A stretch of DNA of 64,000 nt from Phytophthora hibernalis (GCA_012656075.1 JAAKBF010000269.1:368088-432087); one strand, 5' to 3'; shown: positions 1-10,830, counted from the stretch's first letter. Notes: generated by a model not told the origin, from the letters alone. Numbers and translations: made by a program.

Positions 1-194
1 GTCTTAGAATTGCTGGTTTGGACGCCGCAGCAAAACTGTTTGTCTCACTCTCTTTCGTACCTTAAATGAATGCATCAACAGTGTTGCTGACATGTGAGTA
101 GTCGAGATTTTCCTCTTAGTTGTCCTGGGGGTTTAAATGAAACATGAGGAAAAATAGCGTCGACTTGCTGTTGCTGACGTGGGATATCCTATTA

Positions 195-925
195 TCCGTG
201 CGCGCACAGTTCCGGACCACGCACAGTTCCGGACCACCTCGATTCCATACAAGTTTTATTTAAAGCTCGTTTTTTCAATCGATCGCTGAGGCTTCATTTT
301 AACGCGTATCGCGTTATTGAAACTACTATAAGACAGCCACTGACGAGACGAATCGAATGGTACTTCGAAGTATCATTTACAGTCGCTTCACACTTGATTT
401 GGCGGTCTTCGCCCAGGTCGACCAGACACCAAGGGTCAAAATTGGTGCGAATGCGTCGTTCCCCAACTAAGTTCGATTTTATGTATAAAACGTACGCAAC
501 AATGGTCGCAACAGCATACATAACAGACCAAAACTTGCTCATTCGGGGCAGTAGCCACCTGAATGCAACGCTGATTAGCGTAGAAAGCCAAGTTGATCCA
601 TACAGGGCAAAATCGTAAGCATTTGGAAGCTCGGGGGTTCCTGTTAGCGGAGAACAAGGCTGCAATGATGAAAAATACGTGTTTAACTTCAAGTTTGTAT
701 GGGCGACTGTTGGCGCTGCCGGTGGTCCGGAACTGTGCGCGAAAAATAGTTGCTCGATTCTTATGCATTTATCATGTTATAGTGCTACCGCAGCGGCACC
801 AACAAATGCATACATGGAAAAAGCTAACGCTTCTCGTTCTTTTGGTTTGCCTTGCAGTGCATGATGCCACTTTTTCATGAAGTTATAGGCATCTGAACAG
901 TGGTCCGGAACTGTGCGCGCACGGA
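195..925. mobile_element. Tc1/mariner-type non-autonomous TIR element
   Basis: Perfect 26-base terminal inverted repeats lie at 195-220 and 900-925. TA flanks both ends (193-194 and 926-927), as expected for a Tc1/mariner target duplication. A 17-base part of the TIR is repeated directly at 221-237 and again inverted at about 722-741, so the ends are compound. No transposase is visible. A minus-strand ORF at 294-692 (132 codons) has two hydrophobic stretches, around residues 29-48 and 54-70, but no domain I recognise. It may be a captured gene fragment or a chance ORF. Confidence 0.75.
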
Positions 926-1035
926 TACTACATGTAGTAAACTGCCATGAATTGTACTGTAGTATTTCACTGAAGAACCGTGCTGAATCAGGGTGACCTT
1001 TCATGCCAGCCCCTTCTTCTCGGTTGTTCTGAAGT

Positions 1036-2338
1036 ATGGACAGAGATGTCGCCGACGATCAGGAAATTCCTTCGCGCACGAATGCAAGTGATCAGCTTTT
1101 CAACGTCGTGTACGACCCGAAATTTGGCAGGTTCTTTCTGGAAGATGAAGCTTTGCATTGTGAGAGGAGCGGCATAGTTCCTCCAAAACTTGTGACCAAA
1201 CCTAACGACCAAGAGGGTGTCAAGGACACAGGCTTTCCTCATGGTGAACCCGATTCCACGCCAACTTTGGCAAGAGAAAACACTTTGACGCAGCAACTGC
1301 CAACGCCCTCGATTGTTGTTGACAATGGTAAAAAAATCAGGCAACACCAGTGCCACCATTGGATTTCACTAGCGTTCAACAACAATTGAATAATATGGCC
1401 TCTCCTGATAACCTCAAGACAATTGTTGACTCCGCTGCCACCGCCAAGCAAAAAAAATGCGAGTTCAGGACTACACGGCCCATTTCAAGAAAACAAACCA
1501 ACCACATGTATTGGCAAGGGTACTCGCAGCAGGTGCTGCCGGCATCGATGAACTAAACGACGACGACCATGACGTTAAATGGAACGGCGAAGTGATCCAC
1601 GTGCAAGTTCCTGTGTTGCGACCAGGCATTGAGAGGACTGCCGGTAGGGGCAGCTATAATCGTGATGCGCTGCATACAGAACGTATTCACTCATCCGAAG
1701 ATCAATGGCCGGGATCAGCGTACGAGTTAAATAATCTGATGCGCATCCGCGCTCACGCGGACGGCTTGCGCGGTGTCAACACTGCATGCCACTTTGTAGC
1801 AGTGTCTTCTTCCGAGTCCGAGGAAGATCAAGAACAAGAAATCCCTGAGCAACACGAATCCGAAGTAGAGAATGACTTGATGCCGATGTTTTTCCGAGAC
1901 GACCGCGTGCTCTTCCACGCCAAGCACCGCTGGTTCAAAGGCACGATCAGGCGTCGCATTCCCAGCTCAGACTTCTACAATATCCGCGCAGACAACGGCA
2001 GCTTGTTTGAAACAGTCATTGCGTTGAAGATCGAGCTGCTTGACGAACCGACAGAGCTGCCCTATTATCACTATCGAAAAGGAGACAATGTGCTATGGGT
2101 ACCAGAGAGCACAAACAGCAGCAGAACCACCACAACAAGCGGAAGCAGACAGCGGCGAGCAAGCAACAACAACGACGATGAGCTGACCTACAAGGCGAAG
2201 ATCTTCCAGGTGCGTTCATTAAACCGGTTCGATGTGCTGCTGCGTACAGGTCGGGTCATGAAGAAGGTTTCACGCGAACAGCTTCGTCCGCGCGAAGAAT
2301 CCGATTTCGTATCTGCAACGGTATCAAGACGCCGATGA
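1036..2338 (+). CDS. Tudor-like domain protein, frameshifted twice at poly-A runs
   Basis: Three adjacent plus-strand frames read as one protein of roughly 430 residues: 1036 to about 1335, about 1340-1450, and 1457-2338. The breaks fall exactly on A7 (1330-1336) and A8 (1450-1457) runs, and each is explained by one missing A. The N-terminal half is low-complexity and acidic, with a Ser/Glu-rich stretch near 1805-1880. The C-terminal third holds two Tudor/agenet-like small beta-barrel segments. The first is near 1885-2030 (DRVLFHAKHRWFKGTI). The second is near 2060-2280 (KGDNVLWVPE, then a second strand-rich part ending EQLRP). Tudor-type folds usually bind methylated histone tails, which would suggest a chromatin or RNA role, but this rests on motif resemblance only. 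The start at 1036 is the first Met of the first open segment and is not independently supported. Confidence 0.55.
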
Positions 2339-2387
2339 CAGCGACGCCCCGATCTATCTGGACGCTGCCATACTGCGCGCAGTTGCT

Positions 2388-3158
2388 CTACTTGTTTTTG
2401 CGCTTGGCAGCCTTTTTGCTGGCCTTCTTGTTCACCTTGGCGGGCGCCTCGCCGAGAGCCGACATGATCGTGTCGTTCCACGAGCCGATGGACTTGCTCA
2501 TGTCGTTGCGGTCCACCCACGGGCGACGCATTTCACCCCACGCGCGTTCGCCGAGCAGGGTCACTTTCACGATGGGCGCCTGGAACAGGTTGAACGGCTG
2601 CGTGATGCTCTGGATCACGAGCGGCGGAAGAAGCCCCACTTCCAGTGGATCAGCACTGTGACGAACGTGCCGAGAGCGTACTGCAGCAGTCAGCAAAAAG
2701 GTCAGTAGAGCCTTGCAATACCCAGCATGACCAGCCTACATACGCGCTGGATCTCCTTCATGACCATGCGTTGGTCATGTTCGGCCACCGTGATCTTCTC
2801 GTCGCGCTCGCTCGTCTGGCCGAAGCCCAAGTCCTCCTTCACCGTCACCACTCCAGGCTCCGTGTTGTTCTGCAGCAGATAGAGTTTAGCCCAAATTGGC
2901 ATAAACTTATCATGTAGCAGTTCGAACCTTTGCCTTCATGTACAGGTACAGCATAATGCCGTAGCAGAAGAGCTGTGAGAGTCCGTAGATTCCGCGCACA
3001 ATTCCCGTTTGGACTGGAGTAAGAGAGAGAGGTTAGAGTTAAGAGGAGCAGGCAGCCAATTACACTACAGACGCACATGAATCCTCCGTGTCCAGCACGT
3101 AGCGTGTGCCCATGGCCAGCGACATCGTCACGCCCATCATCTTGAGGTTGGGCGCCAT
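2388..3158 (-). CDS. PHO88: PHO88/SND3-family ER membrane protein, four exons, one frameshift
   Basis: The spliced product resembles yeast Pho88/Snd3, an ER membrane protein of the SRP-independent (SND) targeting route, first named for phosphate uptake. My exons are 3077-3158, 2928-3013, 2744-2869 and 2388-2680. The introns are 58-63 bp with GT/AG ends, and three acceptors end in CTGCAG or CCAG. Supporting segments are an N-terminal hydrophobic helix, a second one in exon 2 (YGLSQLFCYGIMLYLYM), a helix early in exon 4 (YALGTFVTVLIHWKWGFF), the conserved stretch PIVKVTLLGERAWGEMRRPW, and a Lys-rich tail ending KKAAKRKNK. Inside exon 4 the frame shifts near 2621-2628. One extra C in the CTTCTTCCG context restores the family sequence. 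It is divergent from RING1, with 140 bp between the starts. Confidence 0.78.
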
Positions 3159-3298
3159 GGTAGTCAGGAAGGGGGCTCAAATTACGGAGATAAAGTTTGG
3201 CCTTGTCACTTGTCCGCCAAACTTTATATTTAAAAACTACTCGTTCTCACAGGTAACTGGTGTCTTGCAAAATAAAAGGCGCCAAAACGTAATTCGCT
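3159..3298. promoter_or_regulatory. Divergent PHO88/RING1 promoter with 12-bp inverted repeat
   Basis: The 140 bp between the two start codons must hold both promoters. It contains a perfect 12-base inverted repeat, ATAAAGTTTGGC at 3190-3201 and its reverse complement at 3216-3227, separated by 14 bp. The dyad could be a shared protein-binding site or simply an AT-rich structure. There is no direct evidence of binding. Confidence 0.4.
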
Positions 3299-4486
3299 AT
3301 GGCGCAGCCGCCGCAGAACCCGTACTCGTTCACGCGCGAAGAGTACGACGACCTGGTGCGCAACGCGGTCAACTACCAGGTCAGCGCGCGCTCCAAGTAC
3401 GACGAGGTCGAGCTCGTGGACGACTGCACGCTCTTCGACATCTACCGCCAGCCACGCGCCCCCGTGACGGACCCGAGCGCCACGCGGACGCTGTCGGTGC
3501 GCGTGCTGAACGCGGACCTGACGTGTCCCATCTGCCTGGGCATCATTAAGGAGACGATGGTGGTCATGGAGTGTCTGCACCGCTTCTGTGGCGACTGCAT
3601 CTCCACGGCCATCCGCCAGAGTAAGCGTGAGTGCCCGTCCTGCCGCATCCACATCCCGTCCAAGCGCTCGCTGCGGCCGGACCCCAACTTCGATGCACTC
3701 GTGCGTAAGATCCACCCCAACCTGGTCGAGTTCGAGCGCCACGAGGACCGGATCATCGAGCAGCTCAACCGCTCCAGACACTTCAATAACGCCTACACGG
3801 AGAGCACGCGCATGGGCGTACTTAGTCAGGCGGCGTCCCGTCGACGCAAGAAAGTGGAGGTGCCGTCCTCGGCTCCGTCGTCACGGCCTTCGTCTCCGTC
3901 CAATGGAACGTCGCCACCCGTCGGCGAGAAGCGCAGCTCACCCGAAGGTGGCTCGCCTAGTGACAGCGCGTTGCCGTCGGCCGCAGCCTTAGAGGACGAA
4001 AGTGCTCGCAAGAAACCGAAAGTTGCGTCTACAGCCAAGATGACGACTTCCTCAAAGTCGCAGTCTCCCGACCGCGTGAATCTGCGCGTGCTGCTGCACG
4101 AGGATGAGCAGCCCAACGCGCCTAAGCTGGAGCGCACGCTCTTCGTGACCATGTCCAAGCTGAAAATCGGTCACCTCAAGAAACACCTCGCCACCTTGCT
4201 CAAGCTCAAGTCGTATGGGAATATGTCTATCGTGCTGCCGACCGTGAACTGCTCGCTGAGCGGGCTGTCGAGTGCTGCTGCCAAGGCTCGGAAGACTGGA
4301 GACATCGCCATCCGACAGGACCTGCAGTGCGACCAGGAGCTGGAGGACTACGTCACGTTACGAGATATTTATCTGCAGTACGGCATGGGCACAGCGTGGG
4401 AGCTGCGCTTAGTGTACCACTTCTCCCCGGGTACTATCGTCAATGGCATCGGTCGGTTTGTCGCGATGGACGCTTGCCATTTTTGA
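3299..4486 (+). CDS. RING1: RING1/RING2-type E3 ubiquitin ligase (Polycomb PRC1 core)
   Basis: This is an intact, intronless ORF of 395 residues. A C3HC4 RING finger at about residues 75-120 starts CPICLGIIKETMVVMECLHR, continues with a CGDC block and closes with CPSCR. It is followed directly by KRSLRPDPNFDALVRKI, the segment characteristic of RING1/RNF2 proteins. In animals and plants these ligases monoubiquitinate histone H2A in Polycomb repressive complex 1. The middle (residues about 175-260) is a Ser/Pro/Lys-rich linker with a basic KKPK stretch. The C-terminal 130 residues fit the position and size of the RAWUL ubiquitin-like domain, although I can only infer that domain. The ORF shares its promoter with PHO88. 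No Polycomb partner gene lies nearby. Confidence 0.9.
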   Translation: MAQPPQNPYSFTREEYDDLVRNAVNYQVSARSKYDEVELVDDCTLFDIYRQPRAPVTDPSATRTLSVRVLNADLTCPICLGIIKETMVVMECLHRFCGDCISTAIRQSKRECPSCRIHIPSKRSLRPDPNFDALVRKIHPNLVEFERHEDRIIEQLNRSRHFNNAYTESTRMGVLSQAASRRRKKVEVPSSAPSSRPSSPSNGTSPPVGEKRSSPEGGSPSDSALPSAAALEDESARKKPKVASTAKMTTSSKSQSPDRVNLRVLLHEDEQPNAPKLERTLFVTMSKLKIGHLKKHLATLLKLKSYGNMSIVLPTVNCSLSGLSSAAAKARKTGDIAIRQDLQCDQELEDYVTLRDIYLQYGMGTAWELRLVYHFSPGTIVNGIGRFVAMDACHF

Positions 4487-5341
4487 GCTCATGAGCTGGA
4501 TTTGCTGCTGCTTTGCATGTGCATTCGTAAAGTTCTCTAAACAATGAATAGAGCAGTCGCGTACTATACTCAGGGATGGCTACAGTAGTAACGCCAATTT
4601 GACTCAAATCATTAGGCTCGTGCTAGTGGTACAAAACGAGTCTACTGAAACTTAATATTTGTGGAGGTTATGTATGCTTTAGAGCCTTTTTCTACATCGT
4701 ATAAAATTTAAAGTCGCCTGGAGGACGGATGTCATCTAGCTTCAGATCATGAAAGTCGGTTGTGACCCTGCTTGGTCCTGGTTTAAGCCCGCGTGCTGCG
4801 CACACGGATCTTTAAACCGCAGGCGTTGTTTCGGTCTGCCGAGCGAGTTGCTTTTACCCCCCTTTATCTCGGGGATGTGTTGTTTTGTACCACTAGTCAG
4901 TTCCAATCATTAGTACCGGTACTATACTATGCGGCGTCGCAATAACGACTACAGATTCCGCTGAGAAACTGAAAACTGCATTCAGCATATACCCTTCCAA
5001 AGTCGTTAGAATCAGAGGTCAGTTGTGCATTGCTGATTTGCAACCGTCTGCGAGGTCTTCATTGCGATAATTGATTCCCGGCATACAGATGATAACCTTT
5101 GAGAGGTTGGAAGGTCCACCTTTTCAGTTTCCAGAAAATAGTACTGGCACACAAAAATCATGGGATAACACACAGTGGGGTGGGCGGCGTGGTTGGACAT
5201 AGCACCAACCTAACACTGCGCGTTCCCGCAGTGACACGGCGAAGGCAGGGGCAGAGGGACCCCGCCGGAGACGAAAGCGTGAGGGCAACACGTGAGGCCG
5301 CAGGTTCTATCTATCTCTATATCGCGAGCGAAGCGAACCGT

Positions 5342-5375
5342 GGGGGCGCCGGAGAGGCGCCCCCGCACCTCTAAT
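5342..5375 (+). mobile_element. Helitron-like 3' terminus (candidate)
   Basis: A perfect 9-bp stem (GGGGGCGCC, 5342-5350; complement 5356-5364) with a 5-base loop is followed after six bases by CTAA (5371-5374) and then T. A GC-rich hairpin a few bases before CTRR, inserted next to T, is the signature of a Helitron 3' end. I could not find a matching 5' TC end or any Rep/helicase sequence, so this may be a short non-autonomous copy or a coincidence. Confidence 0.35.
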
Positions 5376-5457
5376 AATAATTTATGTATGACCAGCCGCG
5401 CTGCGCATGGCTGCATGGCTGCGTAGCGCGGCTGGTCATACATAAATTTTTAGAGGT
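5367..5457. repeat. 91-bp near-palindrome (cruciform-capable)
   Basis: The 24-base arms at 5379-5402 and 5425-5448 are perfect reverse complements around a 22-bp centre that itself contains a short GGCTGCAT-type repeat. Outer arms ACCTCTA (5367-5373) and TAGAGGT (5451-5457) extend the symmetry. It abuts the Helitron-like end and shares its last bases. It may be a foldback element or the termini of two elements brought together. Confidence 0.8.
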
Positions 5458-5765
5458 TTTTTATGCTTATCACGACGCAAGGTAGGTCAAAACAATACAT
5501 TTGCCAAGTCAAATGATTTGCTGGGTGAAATTACTGTTAATGCATATGTTTACCGCGTTCTGTCTTCAGTTTCTCAGCGGAATATGTATGTACTATTAAA
5601 ATGAATAGTACTAAATCCTAAAAACATTTAATATTCAAATTATATTACAATATACTAATACATCAATCCTATCGTACTTAATCGCGTACATCGTACTTAA
5701 TTTGTCTTTTCGATGCCGATGCGAGGTTTCAGCGAGGACAACCAGCGATTATCCGGCTGACTGAT

Positions 5766-6242
5766 GTGTCACCGAGGGTTGCTCACTGTTCCAACCACGA
5801 ATCGGTGGCACTATGGGTACCACGTGGCGATCTCCCGCAAGGGCGTGGCTACACCCGGCTACGATCGGCGAAGTTCGACGAATGGCAAGTGCTGGCGTAC
5901 GCCGAGTGCCAGGATGACACGTTGTTGAAGCGTGAAAGGAAGCTGTACGAGCGATGGTTAGCCAGTCAACCACCAGCAGTCGAGCGTCGGGATTATCCAA
6001 CGCCTCGGAAGATTCTTTCTCGGCCGATAACGCACCAAGATGGGCGACGGGTGGCTCGTCTACCGAGTGTTGAGGAGGACCACGTACAGCCGAGCGGGTG
6101 CGACCAAGCGACGGTAACTATTACTCTAGCAACCTCGGACATGGTGGCTCAGGACATTGGAGCCGAGGAAGATGAAGGTTCAACCACGTCCGAATCCTCG
6201 GACAGGGATGACAGCGATGGAATTAACTGTGAGGTACCGTAA
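5766..6242 (+). pseudogene. Gypsy pol spacer ORF upstream of RT (fragment)
   Basis: This 158-codon open frame is equivalent to the segment at 41698-42230 of copy 2. It lies between the aspartic protease and the RT in that copy. The C-terminal part is acidic and Ser-rich (TTSESSDRDDSDG). No catalytic motif is visible. It ends four bases before the RT ORF start at 6246, so the original element may have read from one into the other by frameshift or reinitiation. Confidence 0.6.
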
Positions 6243-6245
6243 TCC

Positions 6246-7890
6246 ATGGCTACCGAAGACTCGGAAGCCCGTCTGGAGTCGGTGTTTGTAGCGCTTACGA
6301 CTAGCGTTTCCGCTGGCGTCGCTGTCGACATTGACGATGCTCTTGGTGGTGTGGCCGAGCATGTGGCAAACGAAATCGAGTTGACCGATTACGCACATGA
6401 GTTGGCATTCCTCCCAGACCTGACCGAAATCTCGGAGACGGTTTTGGATTATACAGGACCCAACGTAGCAAACCCGAAGGTCACGTCCGAGCAACAACGA
6501 GCATTGATCAACGTGTTGAAGAAGCATGAACACATCATGATTTTGAGCGGAAACGCTTTGCCACCGCCAGCTTATGGCGTGGTATGCGATATCGATGTAC
6601 AGGGGCACCCTCCGATCAAACAGAGGGCTCGGCGTACACCGCTGAAACACCTGAAGAAGTTATACGAGTTACTGAAAGGCTTGTTGAAGGATCGGTTGGT
6701 GGCATTCTCGGACAGCCCTTGTGCATCCCCGATTGTGATCGTGTTGAAGAAGAACGGCGTTGATATTCGCCTGTGCATTGATTACAAGATGGTGAACGCA
6801 ACCAGCGCGATTATGGAGTATGACATGCCGTTGGTCGACGATTTGCTAGCTGACCTGGATGGCTACCTGTGGCTCTGCTCCTTAGATGCAGCCAGCGGGT
6901 TCTGGGCGATCATGATGACGATGAGAGCTCGGAAAATCTCGGCTTTCGTTTGTGCACTCGGCCACTTTGAGTGGCTGCGTATGCCGTTTGTCCTGAAGAA
7001 CGCACCGATGATTTACCAACGAATGATTGATAACGCTCTATGGGGTTCGTTCAGCCCAAGGGTGGTTGGAACCAGTTCCCTGAGTTGATGCGGTCGGCTG
7101 AAGAGGCCGCTGAAGCAGCAAGAACAGGGGTGACCGACGGCTCTGCAAGACTGTCCGAGGTTTCGACACCTTTTACGATCAAGTTCGAGGCGGACCGCGC
7201 GTCCTCGGTGACGCTCGACGCTGTGACACAATTGGTGAACAGCCCTGTCGCGGATATGTTCTCCACGGGGAAGCAGATGAATCCTCGTGTTCGATCGGCG
7301 GTGGTTCGTGGACGATATTTGTTTCGGCTCCGAGACTTTTGACTCTTGCCTAGCCACCCTGGACCGCCTGCTTCAACAGTTTGGTGAGTGTCGAATAAGT
7401 TTGAGTTTCACGAGTGAATTTCCTGTCGCACGAAGTGTCGGCCGACGGCATTCAGGCCGATACAAAGAAGTTGAAGATAGTGCCGGAGCTGCCGTTCCCG
7501 TCATCGAAGAAAGGCATGCTGTCATTCCTCGGAGCGTTGAACTATTACAGCATATTCATCCAAGACTTTGCAGTCTACGGGGCCGCCCTGTACCAACTTA
7601 AGGATGAGGATATTACACCGGCGGGGAAATCATCCGCGGCTCACCGAAGCTTCGCGGTGCTACAACAGAAGGTTGCAGACGCGCCGATACTACGACACTT
7701 TGACCGAGCCAAAGAGGTGCACGTGGCGTTATTTGCTAATGAGTGGGCTCTGAGTTCCACTCTGACGCAGTATCACGACGACAAGTTGCACCCCGTGCGG
7801 TACTGCGGCCGCGTACTGAAAGACGCCGAGATGAATTACCACCAGGCCGAGAAGGAGGTGTTAGCTTTGCTGTTACTCTTGAAAGTGTGA
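6246..7890 (+). pseudogene. Gypsy reverse transcriptase and RNase H, broken
   Basis: The RT is spread over three frames: 6246-7088, about 7040-7342 and 7414-7890. It shows the template-binding stretch SPIVIVLKKNG, the LCIDYKMVN block, a LDAASGFW block and, near 7300, the catalytic motif FVDDICF (the usual YVDD with Phe). The RT-linked RNase H starts near 7720 and stops after LALLLLLKV. Relative to copy 2, one G is missing from a G run near 7042 and a short stretch is lost near 7270-7290. Both changes shift the frame. Confidence 0.85.
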
Positions 7891-7968
7891 TACACTCAGC
7901 TGGTTGAACGAACTATCCACGTCTACACTCGGTTCTCGACACTGGAGTGGGTACATAAGTCGAAGATA

Positions 7969-8631
7969 TTGTTCGGTCGTACGACCCATTTCGCAGTGAT
8001 GTTGTCCCGGTGGCACCTGAAGGTCAACCGAGTCAAGGAACGCGATTGTGCTTTTGCTCAGCTACTACAACCTGGGCTTACCAGTTTTGTTGAACTGGAA
8101 GACTCGTTAGCCTCGGTGACACCACCGTCACGAGGGTCGCCGACCGCTCGAATGGGTCCGCACTTACTATACGCATGCTTACCGAGGACTTACAATGGCT
8201 TGGTGATGTCTTTGGATGGCTCAGCCAAGACGGAGAAGAAAGGCGGGTATGGTAGTTGCTCATGGATATTATGGAAATTACCGGAATGGACGGTAGTGAC
8301 GGCTGCGAGTGCTTATCTCGAGACCGCCACAGTCAACCTCGCTGAGTACGCAGGTATGAACAATGGTGTCTTGTCAGCGCTGGAGCACGGCACCGAGGAT
8401 TTAATTGTGGTGGGAGACTCGAGACTCGCAATCCAGCAGTCCCTAGGGGTGATGGCCTGTCGGAAGGAAACTCTGATGGCCCAACTCAACCACCACCGAG
8501 GACTCACAGCCAAGCTTCGGTCGGTGAAATATCTCCACGTGATCCGAGAGTTCGATGCAGCTGCAGACTCGTTAGCTACAGAATCTCTCAACAGCAAACA
8601 GTCCAGCGTGGTGCCGGCCGAAACCAGGTAA
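7969..8631 (+). pseudogene. Second (archaeal-type) RNase H domain of Gypsy pol
   Basis: Downstream of the RT-linked RNase H there is a separate RNase H fold. Its spaced acidic residues are in SLDGSAK, NLAEYAG, VVGDSRLA and REFDAAADSLA, a D-E-D-D set as in RNase HI-like enzymes. An additional archaeal-like RNase H is known in some plant and oomycete Gypsy elements. A stop codon after about 8631 separates it from the integrase. Confidence 0.75.
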
Positions 8632-8639
8632 ACGGAGTT

Positions 8640-10619
8640 AGTCGAGCTCAACCGAATCGACGAAGTCATCTACGAGCCTTCGCCTGAGGTCGCCACGCCA
8701 ACACTCGGTGAAGCTGCCACCGACGAGAGAGCGTCGGTTAACCTAGACCGGACTCGTGTGGCCCACCAAGCACCCCGTAACAAATCTTTTTCGATTTTGT
8801 GAGGGAAGTACCGGATTAAATAACCGTCACGACGCGTCGACAAGCGAGAGCACAGAAGAAGCGTGTCCGGTTTGCGAACGAGCCCTCGGTGATGGGCCAG
8901 GATGACGTAATACGACGAAACGAAGCAGATGAGGTAGCCTCAGAGACTCAAAACGAAGCAGAAATCGAGCTACCAAAAACCGAGGCCAGCGTCAGAGCAC
9001 CAATACAAACGATGTCGACCCGGTAACCATTCAAGAAGAACGAAGCTGAGGCGGGTAAACCTCAAAGCCGTTCTCCGAGGTGAGGAAGTTAGACTGAGTT
9101 ACAGTGCGGCGAGAGATGCATGGAAAATGGCCGACAAGTTTGCGCTAAGCGAAGACGGTGTGCTGTAAAATATCGGAGCGAACCATCGGTGGACTAACGA
9201 AAACCAAGAGGAGACCAAGATGCGACTGGTGGTACCCACAACGATGATTCAGGTAGTATTACAGAGCTGTCATGACTCGTTGGAAGGTGGCCACCGAGGT
9301 ATCGGTTGAACATACCACCGAGCGAAAATGGATTATTATTGGATCGGACTGTACGCAGACGTTGAGCGGCATGTGCGGTCCTATCCAGACTACAGCTCGA
9401 GCAAAAGTCGGCCGCAGCTCAGAGGGTACTCTCCAGGGAATGTTCTAGTCGAGAGACTATTCCAGCTGTTGTCGATGGACTTTGTTATACAATTGCCGAA
9501 GTCTCGGCGAGGAAATACCGTGTTGCTACTGTTCCAATGCTCGTTCACGGGATTCGTTATGGGGAAAGTCATGTCAGATACTACCGCCTTAAAAGTCGCT
9601 CAAGCGTTCGAAGAGTGTGTCTACCGAAGGTTTGGGGTTTCAACGATGATTCGCCATGACCGAGACCCTCGGTTCATGAGTGAGGTTTTCCAAGCATTCG
9701 CTGAGATGATGCAATCTCGGTCGAGGGCCACGTTGAGTTATCGTCCGCAAGCAAACGGGCAGCAAGAACGATCGGTCAAGACCGTCATGCAGTCAGTGCG
9801 AGTGTATGCGGAAGACCCGCTGCAACAAGACTGGGACGGGATCGCCGAACGACTTGTCTTCGCTATCAACAACTCTCAAGACAGCACTCGGAAGGACACT
9901 CCGATCTACCTCGTTCATGGGTGGGATGCTCGGTCCACGCTGCGGGCAATGTCGTCGTCACTAAAACGAGGATCCCGAGGGCAAACCGATGCACTAGCGT
10001 GGCGCCGAGAAGTGAATCGACAACAAGAAATTGCATGGAAAATGGCAATGGAGTACCAGAGAGTCGAGAAGGCTCGGAGAGCCTGCGAGCACAACGGGTC
10101 GCTCAACCGACGTGAAGCAACAGCAGTACCGAGGATTCCAGCGAGTGACAGCGAGAACAATGTCGCGACGGATCAGAGTTGCCATTGGACGCCGAACGGC
10201 AGGGAGCAACGACGGAAACCGACGGGAACGAAACATCAGACACCGGGCAGCAAGAGACTGGGGCAGCTCCCGAAACTACTGAAGAAGCACCGATGTCTCT
10301 ATTCAAGGCTGTGAGCAGAGTGTGGTTCTACATGGAACGCGTCAAACCAGGATTGACCAAGAAGCTAGCACACCGATGGCACGATCCATTCCGGATCAAG
10401 AAGAAGGTTGAAGAGCTCGCATATGGGCTAGAACTGCCGGATCGAAGTGGCTATCGGTTCTACCCAGTGGTGTATGTCTCACGGCTCAAGGCGGTGAACG
10501 AATATGGCGACCGACCGAGGAGTCAGCTGACAGCTGAGGTGACCGAGGATACGAGGATTGATTTTTATGAGGACCTGTTACCAGAAGATAGCTGGGAGCG
10601 GCAGACGAATACGAAGTAG
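8640..10619 (+). pseudogene. Gypsy integrase, broken
   Basis: The zinc-binding N-terminus (CHDS...H...H...C..C) is near 9270-9400 but has stops, including one after HRGIG. The catalytic core at 9328-9790 includes the first Asp in LLSMDFV and the second in RHDRDPRF. The final Glu lies in QQERSVK. The C-terminal part continues in another frame to 10619 (FRIKKKVEELAYGLELP, VVYVSRLKAV). Several frameshifts make it non-functional. Confidence 0.85.
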
Positions 10620-10830
10620 AGGCTATCCTAGACGATCAATCACCGCTAACAACGAGCACTAATCGCGCTGTAAGATAGTTCAAGGTGAAGTGGGTCGGCC
10701 ATGACGAGCCTACCTGGAAACCAGCATCGAACTTGTCGTGCAGCGGGTTGCTTTACGACTATCTGCGAACTCGACGCACCGAACGACGACTCCGAATGGT
10801 TCAGGTGGCTGACGAGGACTAGCTCGAATG
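10620..10830 (+). pseudogene. C-terminal chromodomain of Gypsy integrase
   Basis: After an in-frame stop near 10617 the sequence still encodes ILDDQSP, then (after another stop near 10676) FKVKWVGHDEPTWKPASNL and a C-terminal LYDYLRTR helix. The KVKWxGxxxxTWxPxxNL pattern is a chromodomain. It marks this family as a chromovirus-like lineage in which the domain is thought to steer integration into particular chromatin. Confidence 0.75.

Larger units (their letters stand above)
4487..5709. other. Gene-free AT-rich repeat region
   Basis: No convincing coding sequence is present. A perfect 19-base inverted repeat, ATTCCGCTGAGAAACTGAA at 4955-4973 and its complement at 5565-5583, brackets about 630 bp. 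This may mark a small non-autonomous DNA element, but no target duplication is clear. A GC-rich stem-loop and a 91-bp near-palindrome lie inside the bracketed stretch and are listed separately. Confidence 0.5.

Noticed and set aside
294..692. Host membrane-protein gene
   Set aside because: It lies wholly inside a TIR element and has no recognisable family. It is listed as a possible captured fragment instead.
593..880. Plus-strand ORF considered as a secreted effector
   Set aside because: It lies across the TIR element end, lacks an N-terminal signal peptide and has no RXLR or LFLAK-type motif. No effector motif was found elsewhere in the window.
2870..2927. GTTCGAA stretch suggestive of a tRNA T-loop
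   Set aside because: It lies in intron 2 of PHO88 and no acceptor stem or anticodon arm can be built around it.
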